This document shows positions 1 through 6,408 of a stretch of DNA of 13,691 nt, one piece after another (position 1 is the stretch's first letter; each line of letters opens with the position of its first letter). The notes below the pieces were generated by a model. That model was not told where the DNA came from. It searched no databases and was given only the letters and a program-made list of their open reading frames with translations. A program made the position numbers and the translations under genes. The stretch comes from Pseudonocardiales bacterium (GTDB lineage Bacteria > Actinomycetota > Actinomycetes > Mycobacteriales > Pseudonocardiaceae). The stretch covers positions 1 to 13,691 of the forward strand of contig JAODNG010000120.1 in assembly GCA_025465385.1 (NCBI GenBank), given 5' to 3'.

Positions 1-671
1 CCGGCCGGCTCCGGATCAAGCACCCTGGCCGCGAGTCGCAGCCCGGACCGCAGCCGCTCGGCGACTCTTTGGACTGCGGATGGCGCCGACAGTACCTCCG
101 GCTCACCTCGCACCCGCAGCACGGCCACCGTCAGGTCGGACCGGTTGGCAGCGGCGAGCAGGCCGGTGGTCCGCACTCGCTGGCCAGGCAACAGGCCGAC
201 CCAGCCGTGCGCCGGTGCCAGCAGAATCACCCGGCCGCCGGTGCGCCACTGCTGGCCAACCACCACGGCGGCCTCCAGTTCCGCGTGTATGACCACCTGC
301 TGGACCTGCGGTTGCCGGCCGCCGTAGCCCGGGGAGGCGACCGCTCGTGGGTCGTCGCGCAGGTGCACCACCAGGGTCGCCGCCGACCCGCGTTGCGCGG
401 CTGACCGCAGCGGGTGATGTTCCACCTGCCAGGTTTGCGTACCGACTACGAGCGCCACAGCGGCGGCCACTGCGCCCACAGCGAGGACCGCTGCCGAACG
501 GCGGCACAGTGCAGCCGCTGCGGCAACAAGCAGACCTGTTGCGCCGAGCGCAGCCGCGGCCAAGGACCCTAAGTACAGACCGGAGAGCACCACGGCCCAG
601 CTGATCAGGGCGACCGGCACGAGGCGCAGGTCGTGCCGCGCTGGTGCAGGGGCAAGCTGGTCCGCGGTCAC
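1..671 (-). CDS. comEC: ComEC/Rec2 DNA-uptake channel protein, N-terminal part (cut by window edge)
   Basis: Reading the minus strand from a GTG at 671-669 gives 223 codons that stay open to the window edge. The product starts MTADQLAPAP and has three hydrophobic stretches in its first 80 residues (about 18-36, 37-55 and 59-78, Ala/Val/Leu-rich). A beta-rich soluble stretch follows, with motifs such as ILLAPAHGWVGLLPGQRVR. This is the N-terminal DUF4131-like layout of ComEC, the inner-membrane channel that passes single-stranded DNA during uptake. The core competence domain and any metallo-beta-lactamase domain lie outside the window. The GTG overlaps the TGA stop of comEA (GTGA, 668-671), so the two are probably translationally coupled. 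The identity rests on this N-terminus plus the comEA neighbour. Whether the organism is naturally competent cannot be told; many actinobacteria keep these genes without known competence. Confidence 0.85.
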   Translation of the reverse strand, partial: MTADQLAPAPARHDLRLVPVALISWAVVLSGLYLGSLAAAALGATGLLVAAAAALCRRSAAVLAVGAVAAAVALVVGTQTWQVEHHPLRSAAQRGSAATLVVHLRDDPRAVASPGYGGRQPQVQQVVIHAELEAAVVVGQQWRTGGRVILLAPAHGWVGLLPGQRVRTTGLLAAANRSDLTVAVLRVRGEPEVLSAPSAVQRVAERLRSGLRLAARVLDPEPA

Positions 672-1489
672 ACCCGCACCAGCTTCTTAAGCTGGCTCAG
701 CCGCGCCTGTCCGATTCCGCTCACCTCGCGGAGCTGATCCACCGACGTGAACCGACCGTGCGCGGTTCGCCAGTCCACGATCCGCTGGGCGGTGACCGTG
801 CCGACGCCGGGCAGCCCATCAAGCTGCTGAAGAGTCGCCGCGTTCAGATCGATCGGCCCAGACGCGCCGGAGCTTCCTGCTGTCGGGCTATCGACCGGCT
901 GTCCCGGCGGTGGCGCCACACCGACCAGCAGCTGCTCGCCGTCGGACAGCCGCCGGGCGATGTTGAGGCCCAGCAGGTCGGTACCGGGCAGCGCGCCACC
1001 GACCGCGGCCAGCGCGTCAGCCACCCGCGTGCCGTCAGGTAACCGGATCAACCCGGGGCGGGCTACCCGACCAACCACACTGACCACCACCTCGTGGGCC
1101 TCCCCGGTTAGTGGTGCCGACGGAATCCGTGCCGCGGCGGCGGTGATCAACGGCAGGGCCGGGGCCGGTTCAGGTACCGGACGCTGGCGCCATACCCCCA
1201 CGGCGGCGACCACCGCGGCCAGTGCCGCGACCAAGGAAAGGAGTAGCGCTGCCGGCCGGCCGGGCTCCCACCGGGCATCCCGCAGCGACGCGGGCACCCA
1301 CCGCTGGACCAGCCGGCCTCCTCGCGAGGTGGCGGGCAGGTCTACGGCTTGGACGACGGCAGCATGTCTGGCGTCTGGATCAGCGGGATCCGTCGGCGGA
1401 CCTGGAGCACCGCACAGTCCCACCAGCCGCTCTCGCACGCGCTGCGGTCCACCGGTGTCGGCTGAGGGGAAGCTGGGAAGCAGGTCCAC
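668..1489 (-). CDS. comEA: ComEA family DNA-binding protein (SLBB plus helix-hairpin-helix)
   Basis: The 273-residue protein has a Pro/Arg-rich cytoplasmic N-terminus and one transmembrane segment at about residues 79-99. A linker rich in Pro and Ala follows, then an SLBB-type beta-grasp domain at about 133-192 (VVSVVGRVARPGLIRLPDG). The C-terminal DNA-binding domain, about 212-273, has two helix-hairpin-helix motifs (DGLPGVGTVTAQRI and REVSGIGQARLSQL). This is the standard actinobacterial ComEA architecture: a membrane-tethered receptor that binds double-stranded DNA outside the membrane and hands it to ComEC, encoded directly downstream with a 4-base overlap. The start used is GTG at 1489. 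The frame is open a little further upstream and no strong Shine-Dalgarno is visible, so the exact N-terminus is uncertain. Family assignment is firm. Confidence 0.92.
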   Translation of the reverse strand: MDLLPSFPSADTGGPQRVRERLVGLCGAPGPPTDPADPDARHAAVVQAVDLPATSRGGRLVQRWVPASLRDARWEPGRPAALLLSLVAALAAVVAAVGVWRQRPVPEPAPALPLITAAAARIPSAPLTGEAHEVVVSVVGRVARPGLIRLPDGTRVADALAAVGGALPGTDLLGLNIARRLSDGEQLLVGVAPPPGQPVDSPTAGSSGASGPIDLNAATLQQLDGLPGVGTVTAQRIVDWRTAHGRFTSVDQLREVSGIGQARLSQLKKLVRV

Positions 1490-1623
1490 GGAGGCGACGC
1501 TAGGACGATCTCGCCATCGCTTCGACGGCTTGGTCGGTCAGCTGTGGATAACAGGGTGGGTGGGGATAAGTCGCGGTTGTCCGAGTAAGTCGGCGATCTC
1601 AGCTTCCGGAAGGGTTCAGTCGC

Positions 1624-2622
1624 ATGGAGTTTCAGTCGGTCGAGCGAGCCTCGGACGCGTTCCAGGAGTCGGTGACTCCGGATCAGATCTCCGCGATGTG
1701 TCATCGAGCTTTCGGCGCCGGAATGGAGGTGGTCTCGGCTGTCGAGCTTGGGGGCGGTCTGTACAACAACACCTACCGGGTCGAGATCGGCGAGGATCGT
1801 CCCGTGATCCTGCGGGTCGCGCCGGAACCAGGCCGACAGTCCCGCATCGAGCGGGCGCTGATGCGTAACGAGCATGCAAGCCTGCCGTTCTTCGCACCGA
1901 TTGCGGCCATGATGCCTCGCACGCTGTTCGTGGACTGGACGCGTGAGATCCTCGGACGGGACTACCTGTGGCAGACGATGCTCGACGGGATGCCCGCACC
2001 GGGTGGCCTGCGGGCCTATCCCCGGCCGCGGTGGGCGGAGTTCTATCGCCAGCTCGGGACGATTGCCAAGAGAGTTCACGGAGTGCGTGGTGAGCGGTTC
2101 GGACCGGTGGCCTGGCCGACCTTCACCACGTGGAGTGAGGCGGTGATCTGCTCCATGGAGGACACCGCGGCCGACTTGGAGGACGCCGGTCTCGACGCGG
2201 GTGACGTGCGGGAGGTCGTCGCGGTCGCCGGCCGGCGCAGGACTGTCCTGGACGAGATCGACGAGCCGCGGCTGCTGCACGGCGATCTCTGGGTGCCCAA
2301 TGTCATGCTCGCGCTCGATACGCCGGAGCCGACGATCACTGGCGTCCTCGACCATGACCGTGCGTCCTGGGGTGACCCAGCGGCCGACTGGACTACCTGG
2401 ATGATCGCTCAGCGGCCGGCCACCGAACGGGCGGCGTTCTGCGAGACCTACGGCGTACCGCCTGACACGGCCCGCGCAGTATGGCGTGCTCAGATCTACC
2501 GAGCCCGGCATGTGAGCGCTGTCCGTCTGGAGCGCCACCGGCTGCGCCGTCACACCAAGATTGCCGGCAGCTACGCGGAAATGCGGGAAGTGCTCGACCT
2601 CCTGGCAGTCTGGACACCATGA
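1624..2622 (+). CDS. APH/choline-kinase-fold phosphotransferase family protein
   Basis: This 332-residue protein is an aminoglycoside phosphotransferase (APH) family kinase. The catalytic loop is LLHGDLWVPNVML (HGD at 219-221, Asn226) and the metal-binding motif is VLDHDRASWGDP (Asp243). The N-lobe has a Gly-rich turn GGGLYNNTYRV (43-53); in the following strand the usual ATP-contacting Lys appears as Arg64 (VILRVAP), and Glu83 may be its partner. Proteins of this fold phosphorylate aminoglycosides, macrolides, homoserine, choline or other hydroxyl compounds, so the substrate cannot be read from sequence. The start is supported by GGAAGGG at 1608-1614, nine bases before the ATG. It is followed after 27 bases, in the same reading frame, by the adenosine-deaminase-like gene, suggesting co-transcription. 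G+C is typical of the neighbourhood (45 of 60 in 2221-2280). It should not be called an antibiotic-resistance gene on this evidence. Confidence 0.85.
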   Translation: MEFQSVERASDAFQESVTPDQISAMCHRAFGAGMEVVSAVELGGGLYNNTYRVEIGEDRPVILRVAPEPGRQSRIERALMRNEHASLPFFAPIAAMMPRTLFVDWTREILGRDYLWQTMLDGMPAPGGLRAYPRPRWAEFYRQLGTIAKRVHGVRGERFGPVAWPTFTTWSEAVICSMEDTAADLEDAGLDAGDVREVVAVAGRRRTVLDEIDEPRLLHGDLWVPNVMLALDTPEPTITGVLDHDRASWGDPAADWTTWMIAQRPATERAAFCETYGVPPDTARAVWRAQIYRARHVSAVRLERHRLRRHTKIAGSYAEMREVLDLLAVWTP

Positions 2623-2649
2623 GTCAACTTCAGATGTCACACTACCGTT

Positions 2650-3651
2650 GTGCGAGAATTGCGAACGCTTCCCAAAGCGCATCTACATCTGCACCTCACC
2701 GGTTCCGCGCGGCTTGCCACGGTACGAGAACTTGCCGACAAATATGGAATCGTTCTTCCATCGGAGTTGATGAACGAAGAAGTCGACTGGGGCGACGGCG
2801 GCCGAGACTGGTCTCATTTTCAGTTCCGGTACAACGCGGCGCGGCAAACGATTCAGTCAGCAGAAGACATACACCGAATAATCCGAGAAGCGGCCGCAGA
2901 CGACGCTGCAGAGGGCTCCCAGTGGCTGGAGCTACAAGTTGATCCGAGTTCGTACGCGCGTCATCTCGGCGGCTTGGACCAAGCGGTGGAGGTCATGGTG
3001 GGCGCGTGCCAGGACGCGGGTCGAGCTGCTGGCATCGGGATCGGCCTTTTGCTGGCCGTGAGCTGGGGCGCATCGAGCAAGCAGGCTGAACGAGTCGCGC
3101 TGCTCGCAGCCAGATACGCACACCGTGGTGTCGTCGGCTTCGGCATTTCCAACGACGAGCGGCTGGGCGAGCCCGAAGTTTTTGTTTCCGCTTCCCGCAT
3201 CGCGCGTGATGCCGGTCTACTCGTGGCGCCGCACACCGGCTGCTACACCGACCACAGTCATGTGCGCCGATGCGTCGAGCTCCTCGGAGCACGCAGAATA
3301 GGTCACGGAATCACTGCGGCGATGAGTAATAGAACCCTTGAAATCCTGGCCCGAAGCCAGGTCACCATGGAAATTTGTCCCACCTCCTACCTTCCGCTCG
3401 GGCTGTTTTCCGCACTGGCACAGGTCCCAGTCGCCGCATTTCAGCGGGCCGGGGTTCCGGTGGCGTTGGGCGCCGACGATCCGCTGATTTTCGGTACCCG
3501 GCTGATCGGGCAGTATGAAATCCTCCGCGACGTGCACGGTCTCAACGACCAAGCCCTCGCGGACCTCGCCAGCCAGTCAGTGCGCGCCTCCACAGCCCCC
3601 GCAGAGGTAACGGAACGACTTCTCGCTGACATCACCAGATGGATCCGGTGA
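2650..3651 (+). CDS. Adenosine deaminase superfamily protein with altered catalytic motif
   Basis: The 333-residue protein has the layout of adenosine/AMP deaminase amidohydrolases. It carries PKAHLHLHLTGS at 8-19 (metal ligands His13 and His15), PHTGCYTDH at 194-202 (His195), RRIGHG at 215-220 (His219), CPTSY at 243-247 and ALGADDP at 272-278 (Asp276, Asp277). These zinc and base-contact positions are conserved. The motif that normally reads HAGE reads HTGC, however, placing Cys198 exactly where the catalytic Glu sits, with the usual 24-residue spacing between the two His. CPTSN is also changed to CPTSY. Activity on adenosine is therefore doubtful; a different substrate is possible. GTG at 2650 is the only credible start, because the upstream frame is closed by the stop of the preceding gene, and no clear Shine-Dalgarno is visible. 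Parts are relatively AT-rich (33 of 60 G+C in 2701-2760 and 3301-3360), hinting at horizontal origin. Confidence 0.82.
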   Translation: MRELRTLPKAHLHLHLTGSARLATVRELADKYGIVLPSELMNEEVDWGDGGRDWSHFQFRYNAARQTIQSAEDIHRIIREAAADDAAEGSQWLELQVDPSSYARHLGGLDQAVEVMVGACQDAGRAAGIGIGLLLAVSWGASSKQAERVALLAARYAHRGVVGFGISNDERLGEPEVFVSASRIARDAGLLVAPHTGCYTDHSHVRRCVELLGARRIGHGITAAMSNRTLEILARSQVTMEICPTSYLPLGLFSALAQVPVAAFQRAGVPVALGADDPLIFGTRLIGQYEILRDVHGLNDQALADLASQSVRASTAPAEVTERLLADITRWIR

Positions 3652-3667
3652 GGTCGGTGGCCCAGAA

Positions 3668-4528
3668 TTACGCCTTCAGGCCGCCGGGCAGTACAACCAC
3701 ACCGAGAACTCCTGGCCCGGCATGCGCGCCGATCGCCGCCCCGACCTCGGAAACCAGGCATTCAGACAGCATCGGGAGTCGGGCCTGCAGTTGCGTCACC
3801 AGGTCCGCGGCGCGCTCGGCGGCGCCGAGGTGATGCACCGCGAGGTCGCAAGGAGGAGATCCCGCTGCCTGCACCGCAAGATCGACTAGTCGTGCCCGCG
3901 CGCGGCCGGCAGTACGGACCTTCTCAAACGGCACAACTTTTCCCGCGTCGACATGCAGCAGCGGCTTGACCGCCAGGGCGCTGCCCAGCAGCGCGGCTGC
4001 CGAACCGATCCGGCCGCCACGGCGCAAATGCTCGAGGGTGTCCACGGAGAAGAAAACCCGGCAACAGGCGCCCACCCGCTGAGCGGTGTCGTACACGGTG
4101 TCCAGATCGCCACCATCCGCGGCGGCGGCAGCCGCGGCGAGCACACTGAAGCCCAGACCCATGCCGGTGGAACGGGAATCGACCACCCGCACCCGTTTCG
4201 CGCCGACCTGCTCGGCGGCCAGTCTGGCCGACTCCCAGGTGCCGGACAGCGCACGGGACAGGTGCACCGACACGACGGCGTCCGCACCGGCCCCGATCGC
4301 TTCGGTGTACACCGCCTCGAACTCCCCCGGTGTCGGTCGGGACGTGCTGACCGAAGCCCGCCGCGCCAGAGCCTCCACCAGCTCAGCCGGCCCGAGCTGC
4401 ACCCCGTCCAGCCAGTGCTGGCCATCAACCAGGACGTGCAGGGGAACCTGCCGGATACCGCGGCGCTCGGCGAGCCCGGCCGGAAAGTATGCGGTTGAGT
4501 CGGTGACGACGGCGATGGCCACGATCAC
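3668..4528 (-). CDS. DegV family fatty-acid-binding protein
   Basis: The 286-residue protein carries the family hallmarks: VTDSTAYFP near the N-terminus (Thr9-Asp-Ser-Thr), VSTSRPTPGEF (60-70), LSRALSGTW (90-98), DSRSTGMGLG (117-126), LEHLRRGGRIG (165-175) and EVGAAIGAHAGPG (261-273). DegV/FakB proteins bind a fatty acid; in Firmicutes FakB presents it to the kinase FakA for phosphorylation. No FakA-like kinase is visible here, so the role of this copy is unknown. The GTG start at 4528 overlaps the stop of the upstream histidine phosphatase by GTGA, which argues for coupling. A second in-frame GTG lies two codons later. A perfect TATAAT on the same strand just upstream could give a separate, almost leaderless transcript. 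The gene converges with the deaminase-like gene, whose stop is 16 bases away. Gene order matches the DegV gene Rv2417c in M. tuberculosis. Confidence 0.92.
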   Translation of the reverse strand: MIVAIAVVTDSTAYFPAGLAERRGIRQVPLHVLVDGQHWLDGVQLGPAELVEALARRASVSTSRPTPGEFEAVYTEAIGAGADAVVSVHLSRALSGTWESARLAAEQVGAKRVRVVDSRSTGMGLGFSVLAAAAAAADGGDLDTVYDTAQRVGACCRVFFSVDTLEHLRRGGRIGSAAALLGSALAVKPLLHVDAGKVVPFEKVRTAGRARARLVDLAVQAAGSPPCDLAVHHLGAAERAADLVTQLQARLPMLSECLVSEVGAAIGAHAGPGVLGVVVLPGGLKA

Positions 4529-5130
4529 ACGGGAGCGGCAGTATTATAGGAAAACAGCCGCCAGCTAGAACTCCGGCGGATAAGCACCGTCCAGTGACAG
4601 TTGCTGATTCCGCCGAACACCGTCCAAGCCGACACTGGCAGGCCGAGCAGCAGCGGCGTCAGACCGGCGATCAGGCCGCCGTGGGTGCACAGCACCGCGC
4701 TACTGTGGCCGGCCGCATCGAGCTCAGCAACCACCTGCGCCGCACGCCCAGCCACTTCCACCCTGGTCTCGCCGCCCGGCGGAGCCAGTTGCGGGTTCTC
4801 CCGCCAGCTCTGGACGCCACCTGGGCGGAGCGCCTCCACCTCCGCGTGGGTCAGGCCTTGCCAGGCCCCGAGATGGGTTTCCCGCAGCCGCTTGTCGATC
4901 CTCAACGGCATCCCCGTCTCGGCGGCAAGTACTGCTGCGGTGTCCCCGGCCCGAGACAAATCAGAGGCCACTAGCACGTCCGGGCTCAGCTCCGCGAGCC
5001 ACGGGGCCGCCCGGCGGGCCTGGCGGAGGCCGGCTGCGGTCAACTGCGAGTCGAGCTGACCCTGCATCCGCTGTGCCGCGTTGTAGTCGGTCTCACCATG
5101 CCGCCAGAGCACGAGTTGCGTCAAGGTCAC
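4525..5130 (-). CDS. gpgP: Histidine phosphatase family protein, probable glucosyl-3-phosphoglycerate phosphatase
   Basis: Starting at GTG 5130, which overlaps the rsfS stop (GTGA), the product is 201 residues. A longer start at 5190 is open but would add about 20 residues inside rsfS and is unlikely. It is a branch of the phosphoglycerate-mutase-like histidine phosphatases. The phosphohistidine motif is LWRHGETDYN (Arg10, His11), with SDLSRA (Arg60), LRETHLGAWQGLTH (acid Glu84) and CTHGG (His150). The pattern RMQGQLDSQL plus LRETHLGAWQGLTHAEV closely resembles Rv2419c, shown to be a glucosyl-3-phosphoglycerate phosphatase in methylglucose lipopolysaccharide synthesis, and the gene order rsfS > this gene > degV is shared. 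The octT acyltransferase gene found beside it in mycobacteria is absent. The family is certain; the GpgP substrate is inferred from motif and synteny. Confidence 0.8.
   Translation of the reverse strand: MTLTQLVLWRHGETDYNAAQRMQGQLDSQLTAAGLRQARRAAPWLAELSPDVLVASDLSRAGDTAAVLAAETGMPLRIDKRLRETHLGAWQGLTHAEVEALRPGGVQSWRENPQLAPPGGETRVEVAGRAAQVVAELDAAGHSSAVLCTHGGLIAGLTPLLLGLPVSAWTVFGGISNCHWTVLIRRSSSWRLFSYNTAAPV
4543..4548 (-). promoter_or_regulatory. Possible -10 element TATAAT upstream of degV
   Basis: Read on the minus strand, 4548 to 4543 is a perfect TATAAT, conspicuous in this G+C-rich DNA. It lies in the last codons of the histidine phosphatase gene and would start transcription about 8 bases before the degV GTG. 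No good -35 box is seen 16-18 bases upstream, so an internal, nearly leaderless promoter is only a possibility. Confidence 0.3.
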
Positions 5131-5510
5131 ACCGATTCGTCCACCTCGGCGGCATCGGCTACGAACGGGATGGTCGGGCAGTCCTTCCACAACCGCTCCA
5201 GACCGTAGAAGGACCGCTCCTCAGCATGCTGTACGTGCACCACGACGTCGACGAAATCCAACAGCACCCAGCGCCCCTCACGGGCGCCCTCACGGCGTAC
5301 CGGCTTACTGCCAGCGGCCGCCATCTTCTCCTCAACGGCATCGACGATCGCCTGCACCTGCCGCTCGTTGGGCGCCGAGGCAATCACGAAACAGTCAGTG
5401 ATCACCAGCTGATCGGACACATCGAGCAACGTGATGTTGTGCGCCTTCTTGCCGGCCGCCGCTTTCGCGGCGGTCAGCGCAAGCCGTCTCGCATGATCAG
5501 TGGCTGCCAC
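5127..5510 (-). CDS. rsfS: Ribosome silencing factor RsfS (Iojap/DUF143)
   Basis: The 127-residue product matches RsfS over its whole length: an N-terminal Ala-rich helix, ITLLDVSDQLVITDCFVIA (26-44), SAPNERQVQAIVDAVEEKM (45-63), then WVLLDFVDVVVHV and ERSFYGLERLW. RsfS binds ribosomal protein L14 (uL14) on the 50S subunit and blocks subunit joining in nutrient-poor or stationary conditions. The GTG at 5510 is preceded by AAGGAG at 5520-5515, four bases away, which is slightly close; an overlapping ATG at 5512 is out of frame. The gene heads a GTGA-coupled set with the histidine phosphatase and degV. The usual upstream partner nadD is missing: instead there is a divergent intergenic region and a transporter gene. 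Confidence 0.95.
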   Translation of the reverse strand: MAATDHARRLALTAAKAAAGKKAHNITLLDVSDQLVITDCFVIASAPNERQVQAIVDAVEEKMAAAGSKPVRREGAREGRWVLLDFVDVVVHVQHAEERSFYGLERLWKDCPTIPFVADAAEVDESV

Positions 5511-5584
5511 ATCACTCCTTCTCCCCGGCTCACTCGGCCGGCGCTTTGTATTGCGGTCAGTGCCGTATGTACTCCGGTTGTCCG

Positions 5585-5600
5585 CACCTGACTACAGGTG
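5585..5600. repeat. Inverted repeat CACCTG-ACTA-CAGGTG in the rsfS/satP divergent region
   Basis: A perfect 6-base inverted repeat with a 4-base spacer (CACCTGACTACAGGTG) lies between the divergent rsfS and transporter genes, 168 bases before the transporter start and 75 bases before the rsfS start. Its size suits a dimeric regulator's half-sites, but a hexamer repeat can occur by chance. No convincing -35/-10 pair could be fixed around it. Apart from this repeat and the two Shine-Dalgarno sites, nothing was recognised in the 257 bases from 5511 to 5767, and no trace of nadD is visible. Confidence 0.3.
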
Positions 5601-5755
5601 AGCGTACGTCCTCGGCCGTCGAGGCCACCGAGGTGCCATGCGTAATCGGCACCGCGCTGTTGGTCACCGGAGGCCCGTGCGGTGGCGGGTCAGCACCATG
5701 TCGTGGGACCGTTGATTGCGACCCAGATCCCTTCAGCAGTCCTGGTGACAACCAT

Positions 5756-5761
5756 AAGGAG
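5756..5761 (+). promoter_or_regulatory. Shine-Dalgarno AAGGAG fixing the transporter start
   Basis: AAGGAG ends six bases before the ATG at 5768 and only three before an in-frame GTG at 5765. This favours the ATG and rules out the longer open frame that begins at 5546. Confidence 0.75.
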
Positions 5762-5767
5762 CAGGTG

Positions 5768-6403
5768 ATGGCAGAGACCCTCTATGGACGAAGCGTGTCC
5801 GAGCCGCTTGCGGTGCGGACTGAGCCTCCGACCGATCACATCGCTGATCCCGGCCCACTGGGCCTCGCCGGATTCGCGATGACCACGTTTGTTCTCAGCT
5901 GCGTCAATGCTGGCCTGGTCGCCAAGGCCATCGAGCCGGTAGTGCTGCCGCTGGCCCTGTTCTACGGCGGACTCGTCCAGCTGCTGGCCGGAATGTGGGA
6001 GTTCCGCAAGGCGAACACCTTTGGCGCGCTGGCGTTCAGTTCTTACGGCGCGTTCTGGTTGTCCTTCGCCGCCTACGTCAAGTTCGTCGTTCCGGGCCTG
6101 CCGGCCCCGGCCGCGGCGTCGGCGACCGGGCTTTTCCTGCTGGCCTGGACAATCTTCACCGCCTATATGGCGGTAGCGTCACTGCGGGTTTCCGGTGCGG
6201 TGGCCGCGGTGTTGGTCGCCCTGCTTGCGACGTTCCTCCTGTTGACCATCGGTGCATACTCGGGTGACGCAGCTATCACGACCATCGGTGGCTACCTCGG
6301 ACTCGTGACCGCAGCTTTGGCCTGGTACGCCTCTTTCGCCGGCGTCACCAACGCGACTTTCAAGAAGACTGTGCTACCAGTCTTCTCGACCGCCGCCAAG
6401 TAG
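5768..6403 (+). CDS. satP: GPR1/FUN34/YaaH family acetate/succinate transporter
   Basis: The 211-residue protein begins MAETLYGRSV and has a polar N-terminus followed by six hydrophobic segments (about 32-52, 58-77, 84-105, 116-138, 142-163 and 170-192). The family signature is present as DPGPLGLAGFAMTTF (27-41; usually NPAPLGL), along with LFYGGLVQLLAGMWEF (64-79) and NTFGALAFSSYGAFWLS (83-99). These proteins move acetate and succinate, probably with protons, across the cytoplasmic membrane (E. coli SatP, yeast Ady2). It is monocistronic here: divergent from rsfS, and convergent with the phosphoribulokinase gene, whose stop is five bases away, with no terminator hairpin between them. Proximity to prk/fbp suggests a carbon-metabolism island, but shared regulation is not shown. 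Confidence 0.92.
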   Translation: MAETLYGRSVSEPLAVRTEPPTDHIADPGPLGLAGFAMTTFVLSCVNAGLVAKAIEPVVLPLALFYGGLVQLLAGMWEFRKANTFGALAFSSYGAFWLSFAAYVKFVVPGLPAPAAASATGLFLLAWTIFTAYMAVASLRVSGAVAAVLVALLATFLLLTIGAYSGDAAITTIGGYLGLVTAALAWYASFAGVTNATFKKTVLPVFSTAAK

Positions 6404-6408
6404 CCGTA

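Noticed and set aside
1536..1575. Near-repeats GTGGATAAC and GGGGATAAG upstream of the kinase, considered as -10 boxes
   Set aside because: No -35 hexamer lies at 16-18 bases from either, so a promoter cannot be supported.
1624..2622. Calling the APH-fold protein an aminoglycoside resistance determinant
   Set aside because: The motifs establish the fold and kinase activity only; the family covers many substrates and nothing nearby identifies an antibiotic.
1342..2682. A 446-codon open frame on the minus strand opposite the APH-fold kinase
   Set aside because: Its product has no recognisable domain and is rich in Arg, Pro and His, as expected of an antisense frame in high-G+C coding DNA; the kinase on the plus strand has clear catalytic motifs.
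3630..3668. Possible bidirectional terminator between the deaminase-like gene and degV
   Set aside because: Only a 5-base TCACC/GGTGA pair overlapping the coding end is present, without a T run; too weak to call.
5131..5190. Longer start for the histidine phosphatase
   Set aside because: It would lie wholly within rsfS and add a basic segment not seen in the family; GTG 5130 places the RHG motif at residue 10-12 as usual and overlaps the rsfS stop by GTGA.
5546..5767. Upstream extension of the acetate transporter frame by 74 codons
   Set aside because: The extension has no family similarity, and AAGGAG at 5756-5761 with ATG 5768 gives a normal-length protein.
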